Shown: piece after piece, positions 17,178-25,864 of the stretch
How the letters are laid out: every line of letters begins with the position of its first letter
Numbering within the stretch: the first letter of the stretch is position 1
Assembly: GCF_004138285.1 (NCBI RefSeq)
Contig: NZ_SCFN01000009.1
Location: forward strand, 1 to 50,655
Reading direction: 5' to 3'
From: Gottfriedia acidiceleris
GTDB lineage: Bacteria > Bacillota > Bacilli > Bacillales > Bacillaceae_G
DNA length: 50,655 nucleotides
Translations under genes and position numbers: made by a program
Notes under the pieces: model-generated
The model's database searches: none
Told to the model about the DNA's origin: nothing
What the model saw: only the letters and a program-made list of their open reading frames with translations

Positions 17178-17262
17178 ACTCGACGTAGTTTCAAATTTTA
17201 GGAATTAAGTATAAGTGCAACTACGCCTCTGTCTTCGCCTTGAAGCTCGCCAATCGTCGAGT
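17178..17262. other. Possible structured element between dehydrogenase and yqgV
   Basis: Outer arms ACTCGACG (17178-17185) and CGTCGAGT (17255-17262), inner arms CGTAGTT (17184-17190) and AACTACG (17219-17225), and a small CTTCgccttGAAG hairpin. It is clearly more GC-rich than the flanks. No known riboswitch is recognised. Confidence 0.4.
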
Positions 17263-17330
17263 TTTCTTTATTATTACAAACATGTTAGGATATACAAGTA
17301 ACAAATTGATAAAAAAGGAGAATACAAAAG

Positions 17331-17642
17331 ATGGCAATTATTGACGTTTCAATCGTACCAATTGGCACTGAAACACCTAGCGTGAGTGCGTATGTAGCAA
17401 ATATACATAAAGTTTTAGAAAAGTATAATGGCGAAGTAAAATTCCAACTTACACCAATGAATACAATTATTGAAGGCGAATTACCGTTATTATTAAAAGT
17501 TGTACAAGAAATGCATGAGGTACCATTTGAAAATGGAATTTCAAGAGTTGCAACGACTATTCGAATTGATGATCGTCGAGACAAGAAAAGTACAATGGAA
17601 GGTAAGTTAGCTTCTGTTCAAGCAAAACTTGAACAAAACTAA
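17331..17642 (+). CDS. yqgV: MTH1187-family thiamine-binding protein (YqgV)
   Basis: 103 residues of the DUF77/MTH1187 ferredoxin-like fold: IDVSIVPIGTETPSVSAYVA at the start, QLTPMNTIIEGELPLLLKVV in the middle, RVATTIRIDDRRDKK near the end. YqgV-type proteins bind thiamine and are thought to serve its uptake or distribution. Start ATG follows AAAGGAG. It is monocistronic with its own terminator. Confidence 0.88.
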   Translation: MAIIDVSIVPIGTETPSVSAYVANIHKVLEKYNGEVKFQLTPMNTIIEGELPLLLKVVQEMHEVPFENGISRVATTIRIDDRRDKKSTMEGKLASVQAKLEQN

Positions 17643-17654
17643 TTTTGACTTTAC

Positions 17655-17697
17655 AAAGTGACTAGATAAGTTTAACGACTTTTAGTCACTTTTTTTA
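17655..17697 (+). terminator. Terminator after yqgV
   Basis: AAAGTGACTA / TAGTCACTTT arms followed by T7. Confidence 0.9.
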
Positions 17698-17767
17698 TGA
17701 ATTTAGAAAATAATCGTGTGATTATTTTGAATATTTTATTGAAATTCCATTATTTAGTTGATAAACT

Positions 17768-17785
17768 AAACTAAACAGTCAGTTT
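17768..17785. promoter_or_regulatory. TetR-type operator, copy 1 (before the regulator gene)
   Basis: AAACTAAACAGTCAGTTT; 16 of 18 bases are shared with the copy before the MFS gene, and AAACT/AGTTT form the dyad. Confidence 0.75.
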
Positions 17786-17817
17786 AAATATATTTAATAT
17801 GTAAAGGAATGTGTTCA

Positions 17818-18435
17818 ATGCCAAAAGTCTCAGATGATTACAAAGAACGCAAAAGAGAGAGCCTTCTTGAAAGTGCTTTAAAATGTTTTGGAGAAAAAGG
17901 ATATCATACAACAACAATGGATGATATTGTTGCATATTCTAAAACGAGTAAAGGGCTAATTTATAATTATTTTAAAAGTAAGGAAGAGCTTTATTTAACT
18001 TTAATGCAAGAAAGAACAGTCCAAACATTTGAAAAAATTAATCAACGATTTCAAAATATTAGTTCATCAAAAGATAAGCTAAAAGAGTTATTTCAAATGT
18101 ATAGTGAAATTTCCTTAACAGAAAAATGGCGTAATATGATTAGAGTGCATATGGAGTTTTGGATTAATTCAGCTAGGCATGAAAATCTACAAGCCATTAT
18201 GATTGAAAGATACAAAGATCAATACCGTTTATTTTTAAGTGAAATTATTAAACAAGGAATAGCATCTGGTGAATTTAAGAAAACAATCGATCCTGATATT
18301 ATATCTAGTTTGTTTTGGGCTAATATCGATGGCATATGTTTACATTATTCAGTTGTAGAAGAAGATGAAATTTACAAAGCACAATTTAAAGCTGCAGAAG
18401 AAATGATTATGTCTTATATAGTCATTCAAAATTAA
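17818..18435 (+). CDS. TetR family transcriptional regulator of the adjacent exporter
   Basis: 205 residues. The N-terminal HTH reads LESALKCFGEKGYHTTTMDD and SKTSKGLIYNYFKSKEELY; the C-terminal domain is a ligand-binding helical bundle. The ATG at 17818 is preferred over the ATG at 17809 because AAAGGA sits 9 bases before it. The same 18-bp operator-like sequence precedes this gene and the MFS gene, so it very likely represses both. The inducing compound is unknown. Confidence 0.88.
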   Translation: MPKVSDDYKERKRESLLESALKCFGEKGYHTTTMDDIVAYSKTSKGLIYNYFKSKEELYLTLMQERTVQTFEKINQRFQNISSSKDKLKELFQMYSEISLTEKWRNMIRVHMEFWINSARHENLQAIMIERYKDQYRLFLSEIIKQGIASGEFKKTIDPDIISSLFWANIDGICLHYSVVEEDEIYKAQFKAAEEMIMSYIVIQN

Positions 18436-18541
18436 AATTTTGGGTAGAGAAGGTGAATACTTTCCTACCTAAATATTAAATTCAGAAAATTTTTTATGTT
18501 AAAAATAAAGCAAACAACATACACTATTCATAGAATAAAAT

Positions 18542-18559
18542 AAACTTAATAGTCAGTTT
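18542..18559. promoter_or_regulatory. TetR-type operator, copy 2 (before the MFS gene)
   Basis: AAACTTAATAGTCAGTTT, 18 bp, nearly the same as the sequence at 17768-17785. Confidence 0.75.
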
Positions 18560-18581
18560 TGATTGGAGAGGAGGAATAACA

Positions 18582-18626
18582 ATGAATTCAGTCCAAATTA
18601 GAATTATTTGTTTATCTATGTATTAA
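18582..18626 (+). CDS. Possible 14-residue leader peptide of the MFS gene
   Basis: ATG at 18582 follows an excellent ribosome-binding site (GAGAGGAGG, 8 bases). The ORF reads MNSVQIRIICLSMY and stops 43 bases before the MFS start, whose own site (AAGGGA) is weaker. It lies after the operator. Such short ORFs in efflux-gene leaders can control translation, but no alternative hairpins were proven here. Confidence 0.4.
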   Translation: MNSVQIRIICLSMY

Positions 18627-18669
18627 TAAGCGTGAAGTTTTTTAATTTTGGTAGAATGAAGGGATTATA

Positions 18670-19899
18670 ATGGGAAAGAAAGTCTATTTTTTATATACAA
18701 AGGCGTTCTCGGATATAGGTAGTATGATGGAATTGGTTGTAATGAATGCAGTGATCTACTCGATGACGAAAAGTACCTCATGGCTCGCTGCGGTTTTAGC
18801 ACTTCGTGTTTGTGGAGGGATTTTAACAAGTTTATTTTCCGGTGTAATTGCGGATCGATATAATCGAAGAAAGCTAATGATATTCAGCGATATTACTAGA
18901 GGATTGAGTATACTACTTTTATGTATTTTTCCTTCACCTTTAATGTTTGCGATTGTAGCATTTATCATTGGCGCATTAGGAAGCTTTTTTTCAGTCAGCT
19001 TTAGTGCGGATTTACCTCAAATATTTGGTGAAGAAAATATATTAAAAATAAATGCTTTTATTTCGCGCCTTGCTGCAATTAGTATGGTTATTGGATTTTT
19101 AGGTTCAGCATTCTTATCAACCGTTGTAGATTATCGTGTAATCATTGGAATAGATGCTCTTTCCTATTTCTTATCCGCATTTGTCCTAATCTTTTATAAA
19201 TGGGAAAATACGGTTAAAAAAGGTGTAAACAATCAATGGAAACAATTAATTAATGATTTGAAAGAAGTAAAAACTTATGTGCTAATCAAACCTCTTTTAG
19301 TATTTGTATTCATTGTATTTCTATTTCAAACATTCTCAGCAAGCTCTCATAATGTTGGGGTGCCAATATTAGCAGAAAAAATTAGCACAGAACATGCAAC
19401 ATTTTATCAAGGGCTAATTTGGGGAACTTGGGGGATTGGAGGAATCCTTTCGACTTGGTTAATTCCTAAGGTCTCTTTGTTAAAACAGCATTATCTATTT
19501 TTATATTACGGAACTTCAGTTTTAACATCAATCGGCTTCATTTTATTTTTATCGAATCAAATTTTATGGGTAGTATTCTTTTTCGCATTTTTTACAGGCT
19601 TTTTTGATAATGCTGCAGGTACTTATTTTTCAACAATGATTCAAAAAAACGATAATTCTATAAGAGGTAGAATCTTCGGAGTCGCAAATTTGTTAAATAG
19701 GGTTGGTTTTACGATTGGTTTTGTAGCTGCATCACCATTATTATCATTCTTATCAATGCCACATCTTGTTTGGTTGTTTCATGGGAGTCTAATCATTATG
19801 ATTTTATGTGTAACCAGTTACTTACTATTTAAGAAAAAAATTATTTTTAACTATGATCAAATTAAACAAAATGAAAATGAGTTCATCATTTCAAAATAA
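18670..19899 (+). CDS. MFS transporter (probable drug exporter)
   Basis: 409 residues with about 12 membrane helices. The cytoplasmic loop motif GVIADRYNRRKLMIFSD (major-facilitator motif A) lies near residue 57. The layout resembles the MFS_3/enterobactin-exporter-like group found beside TetR regulators. Transcription is probably controlled by the TetR site at 18542-18559. The GNAT gene starts 16 bases after its stop, so the two form an operon. Confidence 0.88.
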   Translation: MGKKVYFLYTKAFSDIGSMMELVVMNAVIYSMTKSTSWLAAVLALRVCGGILTSLFSGVIADRYNRRKLMIFSDITRGLSILLLCIFPSPLMFAIVAFIIGALGSFFSVSFSADLPQIFGEENILKINAFISRLAAISMVIGFLGSAFLSTVVDYRVIIGIDALSYFLSAFVLIFYKWENTVKKGVNNQWKQLINDLKEVKTYVLIKPLLVFVFIVFLFQTFSASSHNVGVPILAEKISTEHATFYQGLIWGTWGIGGILSTWLIPKVSLLKQHYLFLYYGTSVLTSIGFILFLSNQILWVVFFFAFFTGFFDNAAGTYFSTMIQKNDNSIRGRIFGVANLLNRVGFTIGFVAASPLLSFLSMPHLVWLFHGSLIIMILCVTSYLLFKKKIIFNYDQIKQNENEFIISK

Positions 19900-19915
19900 A
19901 AAAGGACGTGATTTT

Positions 19916-20779
19916 ATGGAGCTAGAAAAAATAAATTATTTCAGATGTAGCGAAGTAGACGTTGAATTAGCTTATCAAGCATTCTCAATAGGTTTTTCAG
20001 ATTATATAATTAAATTCAATTATTCTAAGGAGCAGTTTGTAAATTTGTTTTTTGGTCCAGAAGGTAACAAACCTGAGCACTCTTTCGTAGCAATTTATGA
20101 AAATGAAGCGGTAGGTGTGATTTTAGGCGGTATTAAAATGTATGAATCGATTAAAACAATGCGATGTGGAACTTTGGCTATTAGTCCAGATTATAGGGGC
20201 TTAGGTGTTAGTCAAAAATTATTTGAACTGCACAAAGAAGAAGGTGAGAAAAACGGATGTAAACAACTATTCCTAGAAGTAATTGTTGGAAATGATCGAG
20301 CAATTAATTTTTATAAGAAACTTGGATATGAAAAGATTTATGATCTTTCTTATTTTTCTAAATCAGATTTAACTAGTTTACAAAAAATACCATTAGAATC
20401 TAGTACAGAAATAAATAAAGTTGAATTTAGTACTTTCAAAGAAACAATTTCGAAATGGGACTATCATATAAACTGGCAAAATGACATTGATTACTTAGAA
20501 AGACTACCTAATTTTAGTTACTTTCTAGCTAAAGTTAATGATGAAAATGTTGGTGCTTTAGCAGTTAATGAAAATGGTAGAATAAGCGTCCTAATAATTG
20601 ATAAAGTTTATCGTAATAGAAAAATAGCAACTACCTTATTACAATCTGTGGCTATTGAACTAAATTTAAAATCTTTTTCTACATCAATACCAAATAACAA
20701 TAGCCTTGAAGGTTTCTTGCATAAACTAGAATTTAAGAAAGAAAAAATAGCACAATATGAAATGTACAAAATGATCTAG
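19916..20779 (+). CDS. GNAT acetyltransferase with two GNAT-like halves
   Basis: 287 residues from the ATG at 19916 (AAAGGACGTG upstream). The first half has the acetyl-CoA motif ISPDYRGLGVSQKLFELH and the closing segment NFYKKLGYEKIYDL. The second half (about 180-287) looks like a degenerate second GNAT fold (VGALAVNENGRISVLIIDKV, RNRKIATTLL). The substrate is unknown; linkage to an exporter suggests a small toxic compound or peptide. Confidence 0.82.
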   Translation: MELEKINYFRCSEVDVELAYQAFSIGFSDYIIKFNYSKEQFVNLFFGPEGNKPEHSFVAIYENEAVGVILGGIKMYESIKTMRCGTLAISPDYRGLGVSQKLFELHKEEGEKNGCKQLFLEVIVGNDRAINFYKKLGYEKIYDLSYFSKSDLTSLQKIPLESSTEINKVEFSTFKETISKWDYHINWQNDIDYLERLPNFSYFLAKVNDENVGALAVNENGRISVLIIDKVYRNRKIATTLLQSVAIELNLKSFSTSIPNNNSLEGFLHKLEFKKEKIAQYEMYKMI

Positions 20780-20901
20780 TGATAAGTAGGAAAGAGTGAC
20801 AGTACTCGTCACTTAAGAATTTTGTACTTTTGCCTATATACATGACCTTGCTCCTAAATGAGCTAATCTCCGTACATTAAATAGTATGGAGGTGATTTAT
20901 A

Positions 20902-21159
20902 ATGTATGATTATCGTCAGCAAATTGAGCAGCCATATTATCAATATTCCGGAGTACCGCAACAAGAGGATGAAAGATTTTTCCCATTTTTCTTTCCGTTT
21001 TTATTTGGTGCAGCGGCATTTGGCCCATGGGGATGGGGGAGACCTTGGGGTTGGGGCCGTCCATGGGGATGGGGAAGACCTTGGGGATTTTATCGTCCAT
21101 GGGGATGGGGAAGACCTTGGGGATTTTATCGTCCATGGGGTTGGGGAAGACCTTGGTAA
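20902..21159 (+). CDS. Trp/Gly-rich repeat protein, 85 residues
   Basis: ATG at 20902 with GGAGGTG upstream. An N-terminal Tyr/Gln-rich head (MYDYRQQIEQPYYQYSG) leads to a hydrophobic FFPFFFPFLFGAAAFGP. The tail is built from repeats of GWGRPW and GFYRPW to the last residue. The DNA contains a 36-bp unit repeated perfectly in tandem (about 21059-21130). Such short aromatic, Arg/Gly repeat proteins in Bacillus are often spore-coat or surface components; no homologue is recalled with certainty. Confidence 0.75.
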   Translation: MYDYRQQIEQPYYQYSGVPQQEDERFFPFFFPFLFGAAAFGPWGWGRPWGWGRPWGWGRPWGFYRPWGWGRPWGFYRPWGWGRPW

Positions 21160-21244
21160 AATAAAAAAATATTAAATTGGGAGTCTCCTAGGTCATTGTA
21201 CTTTTGAGACACCTTTTTATGTAATGAAAAATACTGATCTGTGA

Positions 21245-21286
21245 AAATCAAAAAATATCCCACAAGGAAAATAAATACCTTGTGGG
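21245..21286 (-). terminator. Terminator of the lrgAB-type operon
   Basis: CCCACAAGG / CCTTGTGGG; on the minus strand the stem is followed by ATATTTTTTGATTTT. Confidence 0.85.
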
Positions 21287-21291
21287 AAGTT

Positions 21292-21981
21292 TTATTTTAA
21301 TATTAATTTTATGAAAAATGGGATAAGAATAGAGGCAAATATCGCACTAAGCGTCATTGCTATTGAACTTATTGCTTGTTCAATTTTGCCATATTCTGCT
21401 GCTTTTGCTGTACCTACTCCATGTGATGAAATTCCATAAGAAGCGCCAATTGCTACAGGGTGGTCTATTTTAAGTTTTGATAGAATTGCAGGACCAAACA
21501 TTGATCCTGAGATACCGGCAATCATTACATATACAACAGTTAAAGACGGAATACCACCTATCATTGAAGTGATCCCCATAGCTAAAGGGGTTGTAACTGA
21601 TTTTGCTGCCAAAGAAAGCAGGATGATTTTTTTTAATCCGAGCCATAAAGATAAGTATACACCTGAAAGTAGACCGACAATTGTTCCAGCAATTACACTA
21701 ACTAATATTGAAATACAATGTTTCTTTAATGTTGCCCGATGCTCGTATAATGGGTAGGCAAAGGAAACAACAGCAGGACCTAAAAGTAAATTAATCCATT
21801 TTCCTCCAAGCATATAGGATTCATAGGTAATATGAAGATTTACAAGAATGATGATAATAACTGTAGTAGAGGTAACAATCGGAATCATTAACGAATAAGT
21901 GAATTTAGCGTGCAATTTTTTTGCAAGAATATAACACAAAATCGTTAAGAGGATAAATAGCAAACTTTTAATGTCCTTCAT
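21292..21981 (-). CDS. LrgB/CidB family membrane protein
   Basis: 229 residues with about seven membrane helices and the family core AKSVTTPLAMGITSMIGGIPSL followed by ASYGISSHGVGTAKA. LrgB/CidB proteins act with LrgA/CidA in murein hydrolase control or metabolite export. The ATG at 21981 follows GGGAGGG; the upstream TTG is within that site. It overlaps the lrgA-like stop by 14 bases. No LytSR genes are adjacent. Confidence 0.88.
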   Translation of the reverse strand: MKDIKSLLFILLTILCYILAKKLHAKFTYSLMIPIVTSTTVIIIILVNLHITYESYMLGGKWINLLLGPAVVSFAYPLYEHRATLKKHCISILVSVIAGTIVGLLSGVYLSLWLGLKKIILLSLAAKSVTTPLAMGITSMIGGIPSLTVVYVMIAGISGSMFGPAILSKLKIDHPVAIGASYGISSHGVGTAKAAEYGKIEQAISSIAMTLSAIFASILIPFFIKLILK

Positions 21982-22375
21982 TCGTATCCCTCCCAATTAA
22001 TAAATCATTTGTTTGTTTCTTATGGGCTCTCGAAGTAAGATACGAACTAATGCTTGCAGTAATACTAAATACAACTGCTGTACTAACTAATACTATTATA
22101 ATAGAAATTAAGCCGTGAAAATTTAAAATTGAAGAATAATTCATTATTCCTACAGTAGCTGGAATAAACAAAAGCGTTAAGTGCTTACTTAAAAAATTAC
22201 TACCATTTCGAATCCAATTTCCCTTAAAAAATGGAATAAATAGTAAACAAAATAATAACAACATACCAATAATACTTCCCGGAATAATCAGATGAAATTG
22301 CTGCTGAATTATATTTCCAATAAAAAATAATAAGTAAAGAAAGCTTATTTGAACAATCAATTTTACAAAATTCAT
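21968..22375 (-). CDS. CidA/LrgA family holin-like protein
   Basis: About 135 residues from the ATG at 22375 (AAAGG 9 bases upstream); longer frames upstream lack a ribosome-binding site. Four hydrophobic helices and the family-type segment LIIPGSIIGMLLLFCLLF are present. Partner of the LrgB-type protein encoded downstream with overlapping ends. CidA and LrgA cannot be told apart from this sequence. Confidence 0.82.
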   Translation of the reverse strand: MNFVKLIVQISFLYLLFFIGNIIQQQFHLIIPGSIIGMLLLFCLLFIPFFKGNWIRNGSNFLSKHLTLLFIPATVGIMNYSSILNFHGLISIIIVLVSTAVVFSITASISSYLTSRAHKKQTNDLLIGRDTNEGH

Positions 22376-22537
22376 TTTCAACATCCTTTGATTCTTACTA
22401 ACTAATAGACTATTAATCTTATTATTGTACAATAAATTATGGCGAAAATGTGAAATTTTTTCGTTATTATAAAAATGCATCTTTTTATAAAAAAGCTTAT
22501 AATATACTTATCATTTAAATAGAGGAAGTTATATAAT

Positions 22538-23158
22538 ATGAAATCATTTGTAGCGTTCGATTTTGAAACGGCAAATTATAATCGACATAGCATTTGTGCT
22601 GCCGGTTTTGTATTTGTTGAAGAAGGAGTAATTGTTGACCAAGTCTACTCACTAATTAATCCTGAAGAAGAATTTTATTCGATGAATATTTCTGTGCATG
22701 GAATTAGGCCAAGAGATGTTCAAGACGCACCTCTTTTCCCAGAATTTTATGAAACTATTAAAGATAAAATTGAGGGGAAAACATTAGTAGCACATAATCT
22801 ATCATTTGATGGTTATGCATTAAAAGATAATTTATCAAGATATGGGGTACCTTCAGCATTAAATAATTTACTATGTTCACTGCAGCTTGCTAAGAAGGTA
22901 TTGCCGAAACAATCTCGTTATTCATTAGATACTTTAGCAAGTCAATTCGGTATTTTATTAGAACATCATCACCATGCATTAGCGGATGCGGAAAGCTGTG
23001 CGAAAATATTTCTTCATTTAACGAAAGAATATGAAATCTCATCATTTGAAGAACTATATGAGAAAACTTCAATTTACCATGGGCAAATTCATCAGTTTGA
23101 TTATCGTTCATCATTAGTAAAACCGAAACCTAAACGTAAATTGGAGAAGAAAGTATGA
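22538..23158 (+). CDS. DEDDh 3'-5' exonuclease (DNA polymerase III epsilon-like)
   Basis: 206 residues: FDFETA (Asp8, Glu10) at the N-terminus, VAHNLSFD near residue 86 and HHALADAES near 147 give the four acidic residues and His of the DEDDh fold. A basic tail (KPKPKRKLEKK) follows the fold. It is translationally coupled (4-base overlap) to exoA, suggesting joint work in DNA repair or degradation. Confidence 0.88.
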   Translation: MKSFVAFDFETANYNRHSICAAGFVFVEEGVIVDQVYSLINPEEEFYSMNISVHGIRPRDVQDAPLFPEFYETIKDKIEGKTLVAHNLSFDGYALKDNLSRYGVPSALNNLLCSLQLAKKVLPKQSRYSLDTLASQFGILLEHHHHALADAESCAKIFLHLTKEYEISSFEELYEKTSIYHGQIHQFDYRSSLVKPKPKRKLEKKV

Positions 23159-23919
23159 AATTAATATCTTGGAATGTAAATGGAATAAGAGCATGTGTAC
23201 AAAAGGGATTTTTAGATTATTTTAATGAACAAAAAGCGGATCTATTTTGTATACAAGAAACGAAGTGCCAAGAAGATCAAATAACTCTGGAATTAGACGG
23301 TTATTATCAGTTTTGGCATTCTGCAGTAAGAAAGGGTTATTCAGGTACTGCAATTTTTACGAAACATAAACCATTAAATGTAAGTTTTGGATTTAACGGT
23401 AAAGAAGAAGATCAAGAAGGAAGGGTATTAACCTTAGAATTCGAGAAATTTTATATGGTAAATGTTTATACGCCTAATTCTCAGCGAGATTTAGCCAGAT
23501 TACCAGTAAGATTAAAATGGGAAGATGATTTTAAAAACTACTTAAATAAGCTCGATGAACAAAAACCTGTCATTTTATGTGGGGACTTAAATGTCGCACA
23601 TAATGAAATCGATTTGGCAAATCCAAAATCAAATCGTACGAATTCTGGCTTTACGGAAGACGAACGAGGTAAAATGACAGCATTATTAGAAAGTGGCTTT
23701 ACTGACAGCTTTCGATTTTTAAATCCGACTAAAGAAGGTTCATATAGTTGGTGGTCTTATATGGCAAAAGTTCGTGAACGAAATATTGGATGGCGTATTG
23801 ATTATTTTATTATTTCAAATAGACTTCAAAATGAGCTATTAAATTCAGAAATTCACTCCCACATTATGGGAAGTGATCATTGTCCCGTTGTCTTAACAAT
23901 GGAAGATTCGATTATTTAA
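23155..23919 (+). CDS. exoA: Exodeoxyribonuclease III / AP endonuclease
   Basis: 254 residues of the Xth/ExoA family: SWNVNGIRA at the start, IQETKC (catalytic Glu), CGDLNVAHNEID (Asp/Asn), WRIDYFI and the C-terminal GSDHCPV (catalytic His). It cleaves at abasic sites and trims 3' ends. Full family length. It begins inside the stop of the DEDDh exonuclease gene. Confidence 0.95.
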   Translation: MKLISWNVNGIRACVQKGFLDYFNEQKADLFCIQETKCQEDQITLELDGYYQFWHSAVRKGYSGTAIFTKHKPLNVSFGFNGKEEDQEGRVLTLEFEKFYMVNVYTPNSQRDLARLPVRLKWEDDFKNYLNKLDEQKPVILCGDLNVAHNEIDLANPKSNRTNSGFTEDERGKMTALLESGFTDSFRFLNPTKEGSYSWWSYMAKVRERNIGWRIDYFIISNRLQNELLNSEIHSHIMGSDHCPVVLTMEDSII

Positions 23920-23925
23920 TTATAG

Positions 23926-23961
23926 AAGAAAGCCCTAAGGTGTTAGAGCTTTCTTTTTTTT
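23926..23961 (+). terminator. Terminator after exoA
   Basis: AGAAAGC-CCTAA / TTAG-AGCTTTCT stem, then a run of eight or more T. Confidence 0.85.
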
Positions 23962-24074
23962 ATATAGGCATTTAGTAAGTCAACGAAAAGAATTATGCGT
24001 AAACTAACGTTAGGACAAAGTATATAAAAATGTTTGTAAGAATACCTAATAGTAGAAAAGGGATGTGGATTCCT

Positions 24075-24692
24075 ATGAGTATAAAATGGCTAGAATGGGC
24101 GCAGAGAATCCAAGCAATTTCTCAAGCAGGATTGACCTTTACGAAAGATGTTTTTGATAAAGAAAGGTATGAAGAACTAAGACACATAAGTGCTGATATT
24201 TTAAATCATTATTCAGAATTACAAATTGAAGAAATCGAGGGATTGTTTCGCAATGAACGGGGGTATCCCACACCAAAGCTTGATGTTAGAGGTGTCGTTT
24301 TTAAAAATGGAAAAATTTTATTAGTAAAAGAAAAGCTAGAAAAAAAATGGTCTTTACCAGGTGGTTTTTGTGATGTTGGATTATCAGCTTCAGAAAATGT
24401 AGTAAAAGAAATTTTTGAAGAATCAGGCTATAAAGTTGAAGTGAAGAAACTACTTGCAGTTTTAGACATGACAAAGCATGACCATCCACCTCATTCATAT
24501 CACTACTACAAATTATTTATACAATGTGAAATTGTTGGTGGTAATCCATCAACTGGAACAGAAACAAGTGATATTGATTTCTTTGATAAAGACCACTTAC
24601 CAGACCTTTCACTCAATCGAAATACTGCTTCTCAAATTGAATTAATGTTTGAGTATTATCAAAATCCTATAAAAGAAACTTGTTTTGATTAA
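24075..24692 (+). CDS. Nudix hydrolase with N-terminal helical domain
   Basis: 205 residues from ATG 24075 (AAAAGGGATG upstream); an upstream in-frame ATG at 24030 lacks a site. Residues 1-60 form the helical domain seen in this Nudix subfamily (WLEWAQRIQAISQAGLTF). The Nudix box reads GGFCDVGLSASENVVKEIFE then ESGY: the acidic KEIFEESG core is present, Leu replaces the Glu of GES, and Lys replaces Arg. Probably a nucleotide-sugar or ADP-ribose-type pyrophosphatase; substrate unknown. Confidence 0.85.
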   Translation: MSIKWLEWAQRIQAISQAGLTFTKDVFDKERYEELRHISADILNHYSELQIEEIEGLFRNERGYPTPKLDVRGVVFKNGKILLVKEKLEKKWSLPGGFCDVGLSASENVVKEIFEESGYKVEVKKLLAVLDMTKHDHPPHSYHYYKLFIQCEIVGGNPSTGTETSDIDFFDKDHLPDLSLNRNTASQIELMFEYYQNPIKETCFD

Positions 24693-24868
24693 AAAGAAAA
24701 TATAAAAAATGTTAATTAGATCCTATTAGAGTTGCTATTGCAGCTCGATTTTGTTTTAAAGGATACAAAGTTTTTTAAAATGATTTGAAATAATGAAAAA
24801 TATACATATTTAGAATTAATGTTTAAAATAGAAGGAACTTACTAAATCAACTTGAAAGGAGAAATGAT

Positions 24869-25804
24869 TTGAAAACAAATTCTATGAACTATGTAAAATT
24901 TGAAAATGAATTAAAAAAAGAACGCATTTCAACTTGCCTTATTTATCAAAATGGAGAAATTAAATATAATTTTTATAAAAATTCAAAAAGCGAAACAAAA
25001 CTATTTAAAATTAATTCCGTTACGAAGAGTGTTTTATCGATGTTATTAGGAATTGCAATTGATAAAGGATTTATAGAAAGTGTTGATGTACCAATTTCTA
25101 AATATTTTCCAAATATCGAAACGAAAAAACGAGAAATTACGATCGAACATTTGCTCACAATGACTCCTGGATATGATTGGCAAGAGTGGGGAGAATGGGG
25201 TGGGCGTCCATTCCCGATGATTAATAGTAAAGACTGGATACAATACGTACTAGAGAAAGAAATGGTTAATAATCCAGGTGAAAAAATGATTTATGATTCT
25301 GGAGCATCACAAGTACTAAGTGCAATTATGCAAATGGTAACGAATGAAAAATTGTCTACTTTCGCAAAAAAAATGTTATTTGATCCGTTAGGAATAAAAG
25401 AGTTTATTTGGCATGAAGATTCAAAAGGAATTAATATTGGTGGATTTGGCTTAAGTTTAACGTCAGATGATCTGCTAAAGCTTGGGATTTTAATGATGCA
25501 AAAAGGAAAATGGAATAATAGACAGATTATTTCAAGTGAGTGGATTGAAATATCAACAAAAGCGAAGTACCATACATATCCGCATGTTGGTTCATATGCA
25601 TATCATTGGTGGGTGCTTGAAAATAATGAGTTAATGGAACTTGATTCAATGATTTATTTTGCCATGGGTTATGGAGGCCAATTTATCATTATTTCACCAA
25701 AAAACCAATTAGTAGCTGTTTTTACAAGTGCAAAATATATTAATACTTTTACCCCATTAAAAATCATTGAAAAATACTTTCCTTTAATATTAACAAATGA
25801 ATAG
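24869..25804 (+). CDS. Serine hydrolase, beta-lactamase (class C-like) family
   Basis: 311 residues, TTG start with GAAAGGAG upstream. SVTK (Ser50-Lys53) is the SxxK nucleophile motif, YDSGAS near residue 136 stands at the Tyr-x-Asn position, and the C-terminal YGGQFII replaces the KTG/HTG motif. No signal peptide is visible, so a cytosolic esterase or peptidase is more likely than an antibiotic lactamase. It stands alone. Confidence 0.85.
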   Translation: MKTNSMNYVKFENELKKERISTCLIYQNGEIKYNFYKNSKSETKLFKINSVTKSVLSMLLGIAIDKGFIESVDVPISKYFPNIETKKREITIEHLLTMTPGYDWQEWGEWGGRPFPMINSKDWIQYVLEKEMVNNPGEKMIYDSGASQVLSAIMQMVTNEKLSTFAKKMLFDPLGIKEFIWHEDSKGINIGGFGLSLTSDDLLKLGILMMQKGKWNNRQIISSEWIEISTKAKYHTYPHVGSYAYHWWVLENNELMELDSMIYFAMGYGGQFIIISPKNQLVAVFTSAKYINTFTPLKIIEKYFPLILTNE

Positions 25805-25850
25805 GGCTTAAAAAGATTTAATGTGAATACATAGACTAAGGATTAAAATT

Positions 25851-25864
25851 CCATTATATAATGG
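25851..25864. promoter_or_regulatory. 14-bp perfect palindrome before the rhomboid gene
   Basis: CCATTATATAATGG, flanked by a longer inverted repeat (CTTAAAAAGA at 25807-25816, TCTTTTTAAG at 25881-25890). Operator or hairpin; no regulator is adjacent. Confidence 0.4.

Noticed and set aside
17054-17330. TPP riboswitch before the thiamine-binding gene
   Set aside because: The conserved CUGAGA and ACCUGAUCUGGAUAAU-type segments are absent.
21059-21130. CRISPR-like tandem repeats
   Set aside because: Adjacent identical units with no spacers, inside a coding repeat.
20906-21175. Second gene (HGDGEDLG repeats) in another frame of the Trp-rich gene, and a minus-strand counterpart
   Set aside because: Artefacts of the tandem DNA repeats; only the 20902 frame has the ribosome-binding site and sensible composition.
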